A stretch of 64,000 nucleotides of DNA from Mesodorylaimus sp. YZB2_4 (Eukaryota; Nematoda; Enoplea; Dorylaimida; Dorylaimidae), in the NCBI GenBank assembly GCA_030248295.1, contig JASANH010000254.1:109179-173178 (forward strand). Reading direction: 5' to 3'. Below are positions 52,601 to 61,652 of the stretch, one piece after another (position 1 is the stretch's first letter; the number at the start of each line of letters is the position of its first letter). A model generated the notes under the pieces. It was not told the origin of the DNA. It made no database searches and saw nothing but the letters and a program-made list of their open reading frames with translations. The position numbers were made by a program, and so were the translations under genes.

Positions 52601-55600
52601 AAATTGATGGTACATTGGGCAGAACATTTCGGCGCTCGTGTTTTTCATGCTGCTTCTATTTCTTGATCCAAATCAGACAAGTAACTGTTTTCTTGAAATT
52701 AAAGATGTAATTTCTTTTTTCAGATCTGGTCCACTTCTTATCCATGCCGCCTTTTGCACGATCTAGATCTCGAGCAGATGTTTCATTGGAAATACACACA
52801 ATTTTCTCAGTTCAATTGCGACGATTCGTTGATATTGGTGTCAGGCGTGCACGTGGGACCTAATAATACCTCGGGCGAAATTGCCGTCTTCGAACTTAAA
52901 GGTAAGCCGAATACAGTAGGACGCTTAAGTGACCTGAAGCTGAAACCGACTTTTACCAACAGGGCAGGTAATGTGTCATTTTTTGTAGTATGTCGATGAG
53001 AAATCATTGCCATACTGTACGAATGGGCAGGGTGAGCAAATCGCTTGTAGGGAAATGATTTCCAGGACATAATAGTGACCTGAAGCTGAAACTGACTTTT
53101 ACCGGCAGGGCAGGTGATGTGGCTTTTTTGGTAATGCATGTCCAACGAGGCATCATTGCCGTACGGATGGGTGGGGCAGGGTGAGCGAATCGCCTGTGGG
53201 GTAACGATTTGACACATTACTTGTTGGTAAAAGTTGGTTTCAGATTGGGGATGGAGCATTTGTTGATGTGACCGATTTATGGTACCATTGGTTGTAGATG
53301 ACGAATTGGAATTTCGAAGTCGAGTAGTGAACAAGCCGTACGACGTGTTCGGGTGTTGGTACGATGTCGATCACGTGATCAGTGGCGAATTGCATTGGAT
53401 CACGCACTTGTCATCCACGTCCGATATTTATCTGTGCGCAGCCTCGCAAGAAATCGAATCGGAAAAGAAAGGCGTTATGACTCGATTGTTCAAGTGGGTT
53501 GGAGAAAAAAGTTTTTAGGCGTGCTTACTAGTCCAGTTATGTAGTGCATACTGTAATGGGTCATGGGTGGTGGGGGAAAACTAGGAGGTCCAAGGCCTAT
53601 CACGATTGATATTGATCAGGGTGGCTGGCTGACTTAAAATGAGGAATTCCAAGGTATTCTTGCCTTATCACATTAAATGGTGATAAGGAATTTGACCCGA
53701 AAGGACCCGTTCGATCAGCTTTTGATCATGCCTTATCATAAATCGTTGTGATACGGATTTGTGGCCTTGTCGATGATGATACTCTCACTGGCTTGAACAG
53801 CATGTGATAAGGATTTTTATCGCATCGATTCGAGAACTGGTGATAAGGATGCCGGGCTTATCACGGATTAGCTGATTGGTTTATCGACTGATAAGCAGGC
53901 TGTCATGATTAATACTGATCGAGTCGTGATAAGATATTGACCTAGTGCTCGAAGAATCCTTATCACCTCGTGAGTATGTTGATATAAAGTGTCAAAAAAA
54001 TGAAAATGCAAAAAATGTGTGAGTCTAACTGAGATTTGAACTGGATCTTAAAGCTGATTTCACTTTTTTATGGTCACTCTTTTTAGGTTCTTCAATCGCA
54101 ACGCGAGTACAGTGCATATGGCCTTGGTGAGTTGTCACGTTTCGCCTTGGCTTCGATACGCTGTGGAAATGACTGAGAAATTGGCGGCAGCTGAGAAGGC
54201 TGGCAAGGAATTGGAATTGGATATCGACGAGCTGTCGTTCGAGAATTGGGAGAAGTCTGCTCAACCGTCGACAAGCGGGGCGCAAGCCATGCCAGGTATG
54301 CCGTGCTTGGTTGGACACCTGCTCACGGCCTAGTGTGGATTAGAGAGCCAGGCACAGAGAAGTGATAAGGTATCACCTGAGGATAAGGCTGCCTCTTCTT
54401 ATCACTGTGAGACAGTGATCGCCGTTACGATAAGCCTCCACGTGATAAGGGCGTGGGAAGTATTCGAAGGGGAGTGGGTCTTTTACGAACTGATAAGTGA
54501 TCGGCGACAGTTCTGATAAGGATATCACCTGGTTGGGAAAGCAGTGATGAGGAAGTGGTTATCGCCTACTGTGGGTTCATGATGGATCAATAATGTGATC
54601 ATAAACTGGCAGGATATGCGGACAGTCCATCGTGACACAAAAGGTGATACTGTCTGATCGTGATGTGCGGGGCGTATCATACAGTGTCCTCGATCAGCCT
54701 TATCACTGAATTATGCTGCACTGATACGACTGCAGTAATTTAATGAGGTGATATGAGGCTGGATGATCGAGCGATGATAGGAAAGCTGTAATGCTCAATA
54801 TATATGCAAAAACACTTACCATGAGCGGGAATCGAACCCGCGTGGTCCAGCGCTTTAGCACTTTGACCACCACTGACGGTTGTGCATTTCAGATCGTCTG
54901 CTCATCTTTTGTACGGGCTCATTGACGTATACACCTCATCAAGTGGGCATTAAATTGTTACGCGGTCGATCGATCGATGATTTGCTCAGTGTGGGAGTGA
55001 TGCCCCCCGAACGAATGCAGGCCGTCATGGAAAGAATGCGAGCTCATCGAGAATCGATCGAAAATGGTGAGCCTGAAGAGGTGGCTGATGAGGAAGCGAT
55101 GGACGCTGGCCAGCAGGATGCCCCCGACGAGGATCCGGTGGACGAGGAGAATATGAATTGGCAAGAAATAATGGAGAAATTCGATTTTACTGATCATTTT
55201 ATCGAAATGCACGGTCACATAATTGGAATGGCATTGAGTCGGGATCAGAGGTATTTGTTCGTCAATGTGAGACCGTGGCCCGATGGTTGTGTTATCAGCG
55301 ACCCCTTGGAACCACCTCCCATCGCTCAACAGATCGAGGTGCGGGTGGTGGACTTGGAGACGTTGTCGTTGTTGGATATTCGATACACGGCGCACAAGGG
55401 ATTCACGCCTAATGATGAATGCTTTTTTATATTTTTGGACGCCTGCCATCAGTATGTGGCCAGGTGAGGAGGCGAGCCAATCTTGCAGGAACAGGTGTGT
55501 GAAGTGTGATTGAGCTGGTGTTAGTACGAACAGTGGTGATAATATATCGCTGATAGGGCGGCTGTGATAAGCAGACAGGCTTATCAGGTGGCAAACAGGT

Positions 55601-56043
55601 AAATGTGTGATATGCAGACAGTGGTATCGCTAACCTGTACCGTAGGCAGGAAGTCTTATCAGGTGATAAGCAGGCAGTATAAACCAGTGATAAGCAGGTG
55701 TTGTTTCTAACGGCCAGCGCGAGGGCAGTGGTAAACAGTCCAGCTAGCAGCGCTATGTTGGATGTTTCGAGGTCAGTGACAGATGGGCAGGTTTGAGTGA
55801 TGAGATGTACAAGTATTTGTTGGTTTCAGTGGTTCCGAGGATTCGCACGGGTACGTTTGGGATCGTGATTATGGATGCTTGCTGGCCAAGCTGTCCCACG
55901 CCAATGTGGTCAATTCGGTGGCCTTCCATCCCAAGGATTCGTCCCTGCTGCTCTCGGCATCCGATGATCATACGATCAAGGTCTGGCGATCGAGAGCCTT
56001 CATTCGAGGACTGGCCAAACGTTCGGGCAATGCGAGGGTCTAG
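49697..56043 (+). CDS. FBXW5: F-box/WD40 ubiquitin-ligase adaptor
   Basis: Seven exons: 49697-49857, 51651-51864, 52724-52901, 53298-53493, 54087-54295, 54893-55463 and 55830-56043, encoding 580 residues (human 566). The F-box is residues about 12-52 (LLPDNLLLSLFSYLNSKDLV, SGVCWHW). WD blocks include DEVLHVTFSTDGSMFATSSKD, WKYTQFSQFNCDDSLILVSGV, VVNKPYDVFGCW, IFCTGSLTYTPHQVGIK, EMHGHIIGMALSRDQRYLFVN, TPNDECFFIFLD, HGYVWDRDYG and LSASDDHTIKVW. FBXW5 recruits substrates to SCF and CUL4-DDB1 ligases. A second Met follows the first directly. An acidic insertion (GEPEEVADEEAMDAG) lies between the PHQVGIK and HGHIIGM blocks. Introns 1, 4, 5 and 6 are crowded with GATA-type motifs. Confidence 0.95.
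51180..51500 (+). repeat. Dispersed repeat in FBXW5 intron 1, inverted partner 60530-60830
   Basis: GTGATGGAGGTTGGTTTGCG, CCTTGCACGCCAGGCCGTGG, AGTCGGTGTCCTGTCCAGGA, CAGAGGGGACGCTGCTGTGT and AAGGTTTGACTGCTGGC match the reverse complement of 60530-60830. Confidence 0.85.
52928..53248. repeat. Tandem duplication plus inverted third fragment
   Basis: 52928-53065 and 53076-53210 share AGTGACCTGAAGCTGAAAC, GACTTTTACC, CAGGGCAGGT and GGGCAGGGTGAGC. At 53212-53248 the beginning of the unit returns in reverse orientation (ATTACTTGTTGGTAAAAGT). It lies in FBXW5 intron 3. Confidence 0.8.
53664..55694. promoter_or_regulatory. Dense cluster of TGATAAG/CTTATCA motifs
   Basis: Twenty exact matches to TGATAAG on either strand fall in introns 4, 5 and 6 of FBXW5, for example at 53664, 53681, 53732, 53805, 53841, 53857, 53889, 53927, 53959, 54363, 54398, 54443, 54491, 54514, 54699, 55565, 55580, 55655, 55664 and 55688. 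Four more are in intron 1 (50857, 51085, 51547, 51621). TGATAAG is the high-affinity GATA-factor site. Confidence 0.6.
54824..54885 (-). repeat. tRNA-like insertion next to an FBXW5 acceptor
   Basis: Minus strand GTGGTGGTCAAAGTGC (A-box-like) and CGCGGGTTCGATTCCCGCTC (B box and T-arm). It ends only a few bases before the splice acceptor at 54892. Confidence 0.5.
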
Positions 56044-57241
56044 GATGGTACTGGTGCTATGTCGGGGTCTGGTCAGTCAGTCGATGATGCTGATTTTATA
56101 GGAACTACAGGATGCGTTGGATGTGCTGATTGATTGAAACGAGGCCATGGGGCCTGGTCAGCGCAACGTAGAGATGCCGGGTTCATGCCTGTACTTTCAC
56201 TGTACTGCTGTCGGTGCCATGATTTTCTAGCCACATGATGCCTATTGTGGGTCTGGCGTGTCCGTGGCTCGGCTACGATGTAATGAAATCCATGCTTGTG
56301 TGCTGAGTTCGCAGGTGCTCTACGCACGCAAGTGGCAGCCCAGGGGGAGGGTTGGTCATACGTTACCGATTAGGTGTCGAAGTATACAGTACGGGCGAGT
56401 AGGGGAGAGTACTCGGGCGGTGGGGCATGCCCTGTTTGCTTCGCACAGAGCACTCTGCAGCAGGTTGCATAGCTCACGATCAGACAGTGATCTGGCGCCC
56501 GCATTTGAGCTGGAAAAAGCAATGAGAGCTGGTGGAGAATCTTACCTGGAAGACCTGTCGGGGACAGGGCGACCGTGGCCCCTTTAGCGAGTGCCCTGGA
56601 GTTGACCAGCTATGGAAGTCTTTCAGGGACCTCGTTTCACCCGAGCATACTGTAGGAGGCTCCAAGATATTCCGACGTCATATCCCGCCTAGATCTGCAA
56701 AGCAACGACGGACTTGCGAGGCCTCGATGTGGGTGTGTGGAAGATGGAGGCCTGCGCCGATCGGAACTGGGTCAGTCTGAGAGTAAAATTGGCGCAACGC
56801 AATCTCTGATTTCAATGTGCCCATGAAAATGCGTATGGCTGGTGGGGCGCGTACTTATCGAGCGCTCATTTCGCTTTGACCCGCAGTCTTGCGTGGACGA
56901 GTGGTCGCTGAGCCTGGTCACCCTGCTTTTCGAGCGATGCGCCGACCGCCTTAGCAGCCCCTGCCGACGAAAAAGCTGGATCCAGGATTGGTCAGCAAGG
57001 AAGGGCGACAAAACTTGCGACCATGTCCAACCCATCCACCCTGCCCGTAGTCCCATTCTCAGTCTGATTGTGACTTTGCACAGCTGGACGTCAGGCGTCC
57101 ATTGAGGACACAGTCTAGGCCACACACAGGACACGTGCTAGTATTTCAAATCTTACGTGCTCACATGTTCGAGCAGAGATGGCCATCAGAACATGCAGCC
57201 ATGGTTAGTCATCGAGCAGTTGCACACACGTCATCATCTGA
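56044..57241. other. Intergenic
   Basis: No supported gene. 56891-57005 contains a segment repeated at 60320-60460 (TGGTCACCCT, AGCGATGCGCCGACCGCCT). Confidence 0.6.
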
Positions 57242-59055
57242 TCACACCTGATCACCACCCATCACCTTGTCGCCCAACCTTCTCAGTTCCCGTATCGGCT
57301 TCGTCCACGACTGGCCACGTTCTTTCGGCACACGCGGGCGTTTGGTGAACAGCGGGAATTTCTTCACGCTCGACTTCACGCTCGACATCGTGCTCGACGC
57401 CACGCTTGGCCACAACTTCGGCCCAGTCTGATGCACCACTTCGCCTCCAGCTGGTCCTGGAAAGGAGACCACGGGTCAGGGACAAGTCAAAGGGAAATCG
57501 GACCAACTCACCTCCCCTCAAGCACGCGTCGAACAGCTCGCGCAGAGTCCCGAGCATCAGCCACTTCATGTTGAAGACCTTGATTTCGCCCATCTTTTTC
57601 ACCGAGAAGGCTCCCACGCGCGATTTGCCGACCTTGTCCATCATGTCGTTCAGATTCATTGCCGACCACTTGTTGTGCAGGCAGGCCTGGTAGTTGAGGA
57701 TGGTCACGGCGTCCGTCGGAGCGTAGACCAGCCCGTCTCGGCACAGCAGGGCCACATTCGGGCGTTGGCGATCGGCTTGATTGGCCATGCAGTAGACGGC
57801 GTGGTCGATCTTCTTGGCGTTCTTCAGGACGTCAGTCTCCCTCGAAGGATCGGGCAGGTGCTTCATGTACAGAATGTCGACCTGGAAAGAAACAGTCAAT
57901 CCTGGGATTCTGACTTGAAAAACTCACAAATACCTCGGTTCCGCCCTGAGAGAACTCCGTGCTGAAGTCCATGGCCAGCTTGGGGACACTTGACCTCGGG
58001 GTTCTGCTAGCTGTCGATCACTTCGATGACGTCGTTCACCCTGGCCGGTTTTCCATCGTACGAGATGTGGGGAGTCTTTCCTGAAACACGAAATCCGTTT
58101 TGACACAAAATGGTTAAAAAAATTCTGACCCACCTTTTCCAGAGCGGGATCCCGTTTCCTCAGCCCAGGCGTTGTCGTAGTCGTTGTTCGCATTCGAATG
58201 GCACAAGGAATCATCTCCTTTGGTCGCTCCGCCACAGATTTCCGTTTCCGAGGCCTTGCCGTGTTGGTTTTCGCAGGTCTTGACGTCGATCTCGCACGTC
58301 ACCCCGTTCTTGGTCACGTAGTCGGCGCACCCGGCGGTCTCGTTCTTGCCACCTGAAACAAATTTCATGATGGCCCCTCATCAAAATTGGAGGAAATCAC
58401 CTATGATCGTTCCTGAGACAGAGGGTCTAAACTTTGATTTGCACCCTGGAAGTCCAGATTCATCGCCCTTGTGTGAAAGATTCAGTTTTTCCACTACTCT
58501 ACACCATGGATACACTGTAATAGTGTATCCATGCTCTACACCCTACTAGCCGATGGACCACTACTCAGGTCGACGGTCTCCCAGGCCCAGCCTCTGTGAG
58601 TCCCATCCCAGACAAAGCACTCTACTTACAGGTCCGGTACTCGTACTTGAAGGGTTTCGACACTTGGCCGTTGTACTTGGCGTAGTACTTGTTGAACTTG
58701 GTGTCGCTCGTCATTGCCAGATTGAACGTGGCCCGACCATCCGAGTCTCACTTTTCCGTTTGGACGGCTTTGCCGTCTTCATCGACCAGATCCATGGACG
58801 TGGTGCACTTGGCCACATCGAGGTTCGCGACGATTTTGGCGACGCCACCGTCTTCGGTCAGGCTGTTCTTGATGCCGTGCCGGTTGTGGAACGTGACGGA
58901 CTTGATCTCTGAAAGGGAAGATGTCGGCTTTAAAAGGTGTTCGGGTGGAACTTCTCGCATGTAATCACAAAATTTGTTCGATTTTCCGCTGAAAATCGAG
59001 GCTAAACTCGAGAAAACTGCAAAAACTGCAGAAAACTCTCACCTGGCCACGATAT
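57242..59055 (-). pseudogene. Receptor B: decayed paralogue of receptors A and C
   Basis: Exons by alignment with receptor A: 59043-59055, 58630-58908, 58134-58352, 57934-58080, 57512-57881 and 57242-57456. The start codon is ATA where A has ATG (59053-59055). A conserved Cys codon is TGA (58748-58750), and TAG interrupts the third module (about 58007-58009). The exon at 57934-58080 joins the start of ectodomain module 3 to the middle of the cytoplasmic domain in another frame. Module 4, the transmembrane helix and the first half of the PTP-like domain are therefore deleted. The remaining 3' part is open: VDILYMKHLPDP, LLCRDGLVYAPTDAV and RVGAFSVKKMG match A, and a basic Ser/Lys-rich tail follows. 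Splice sites are still intact, so decay looks recent. Confidence 0.85.
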
Positions 59056-61652
59056 TGCCACGATCAGACGAGATTTCGACTTTTCTTTCGGTTTGACTCA
59101 GATTCGCTTCGATTCACTCGACGTTCGTGCGGATTCCGCATCGACGACGAGAGGGAGTGCTTCGACCGACCAGACGACGCGTCGGGGAGCCCTCAGAATG
59201 AACAGGCACGAGTCCAGCCCGTTCGATGACGACTTTACGTTGCCGCAGCCCCCATTAAGTTGTGCTGTACCCCCGAGTTGCCGTTGTGGAAGTTGGGCTC
59301 GAGGCAACATTCATCAGTGTCGGACTGATTTGATTGCCTTGAATCGAAGAACCAATTGACAAATTGCCGACCCAATTTTTCCTGTCTGCTCTTTTGTATC
59401 GCCGGGCGAATGACCTGGAAAATGGAAAAAGTGCAGAAGGCTAAATCAGCGGCGGACTTGTTTGACAGCTGGGGAAGTTCCAGCTGTTTCAGGCCACGGC
59501 TAGCGAGTCTCAAGTGACCCAGTAATGAACTTCTTAAACTGGACACCCACGACCCCATACCAACTTGCTCGTTGCCACCTGTAAACTCTGCTGGTCCCGC
59601 AATCCAGCAAGGGTCGATCACTCGATCGCGTCAATCTTCTCCCTCGACCACAAACCCAGGCGATCCCCCTGGAGCTCTTGAGCACTGACATCGGCCAGCT
59701 TGCCACCTCAGCGTGACCAGTGCGTTGTGTACATAGTTGGCTATCCGGATGATTGCGTCCATTGATCGTGCTTTAGTGCAGGAAAGCCTTCAGGCTGCCC
59801 GGTTGCTGGTCGGGTTATAGGCCTGCACTCTTCTCCAATCTTCACCAGATACCGCGAAGGCGGGTTCAACCAACAACAGCAACCCAGTCTGTAATCGGGA
59901 CCCGGGGAAGAACAGGAAGAGAGAAAAGACAGGAATGTGCAACCATGCCTGGCAGGCGTAGGATAGAGTGCGGCCGACTGCAGTCAGCGGGAAAAAAACT
60001 CCGAGTGGAGGTAGGTAAGTCTCGCGACTATACCGGACCTAGAAACATCAACCCAAGGGGTTGACGTCGCAGCAAGGGGTGAGTATCAATCACTCTCTAC
60101 CACTCGCCATGGCAGCGGGTTACACATGTATGCAGAGTGATCCGGCTGGATGTGTCGACTTGTTCTAAGGGTCAGAGCTGCCTTATCTTACCTTATCCTA
60201 CATCGGTGCACTCCCTAGCAGCCAAAGCTCACCACACTGAGGGCGCACACATGGCAGACGACAAAAAGGAAAACAGATGACGCATGGCAGAGAAACGTTT
60301 CTTGCCTGGTGGCGCTGAGAAGTGGTCATCTAGCCTGGTCACCCTAGTGCTAAAGCGATGCGCCGACCGCCTCAGCAGCGGAAAACCAGAAATATTCAAG
60401 GCCCTGCAGCTGCACTAACGATTGGTCGAGGCAAGAAGGAAGTGGTCGCCGAGACTGATGTCACGCTCCGAGGCGTCGAGCGGGCGATTTGTGCTCAAGA
60501 TTTTTTATGTTAGACCCCATTTCGTTTATAGTTAGCCAGCAGTCAAACCTTCTAAGCGAGGCTGTGCGAAGGCCGGCACACACAGCAGTGCCCCTCTGCG
60601 TGTCTCCACTCGGAGCACCCCACACGAGGGCATCCTGGACTGGACACCGACTTCCTCGGACGATGGGGGGCTTTGAATCCTGTCGGTGTTGGACAGCCGC
60701 GACTGTCTCCTCGTTTGGCTCTCATCTCCCCACTCGGAGAACATCTAGGGTACCGGGTGAGTCACCCACGGCCTGGCGTGCAAGGTCAGCGAGGGTTATT
60801 GGTTCGCAAACCGACCTCCATCACCAGGACAGAGATGACAGATGAGGAGTCGGATACGGTTCAGTCCCAGCTTCTTGATTGAAAATTAGCAATTCGCGCT
60901 CTCCGTATTCGCCATAATTCGTGTGTGGCTGGAATGGACAGTATGAGCGAATGGTTTTGTAAGCAGCATCCCTGGCGGTCGGGACAATCGATACGCTTCC
61001 CTGGCTGCCGGTTGGTGTTTCTAGGTCAGGTGCACTCGCGAGACTTGCCTCTCCAGTCGGAGCTTTTTTCTCAGAGACTTCGGTCTCGACTATTTCCCGC
61101 CGCCTGTGTGCGCAGGTTACAGTTTCCAAGCGGGGTCGGACGCCCAATATAGGTACGATAGATGGGTCGAGGCTTCATTTTTGATGCAGCTGCTGCTCAA
61201 ATTGTGAGTTCGAACGGGTCTTGCGCGTGCTCGATGATCAATCAAACGCAAGTTGCCGGCAATTATTCGAGTCGGGCCTTCTCCATACTGAAAATGCTAT
61301 GCTGTGCCCCCAACAAAACTTCACTGATCCGCCTCTGAATTCGCTCAGTGGCTGACACTACATTGCAGCATATCGATCTTTTCAGCTTTACTTGTCGCAT
61401 GATCAAACAAGGGTCAGTATGAGTGAAAAATGGCTAGCTTCATGAGAACATTGATCATTGACATCATCTTGTTGGGCACGATTCCTGCCGACACCCATCA
61501 CCAGTCCATCACCGACCTCAGCGCCCTTTCCACAGCGAGCGAATTCCACCTGCCACCTTCGTCATCATCCCTCGAACACGGGCATTGCCCGACTTGGCCA
61601 CATTGACGGACACGGTTTCCTGATTCTGAGTAACATCTGGAAAAGTCCTCAG
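59056..61652. other. Intergenic between receptors B and C
   Basis: No supported gene. It contains an inverted copy of the palindrome-core repeat (59935-60120), the duplicated flank segment 60320-60460, the inverted repeat copy 60530-60830, and another palindrome-core repeat at 60940-61060. Confidence 0.6.
60530..60830 (-). repeat. Inverted copy of the 51180-51500 repeat
   Basis: Reads as the reverse complement of 51180-51500 over most of its length, including the GAGGGCATCCTGGACTGGACA block and the AGCCAGCAGTCAAACCTTCT end. Confidence 0.85.

Noticed and set aside
56881..57105. Possible retrotransposon protein fragment in the duplicated flank
   Set aside because: Open in one copy only, with no recognisable reverse transcriptase or other motif.
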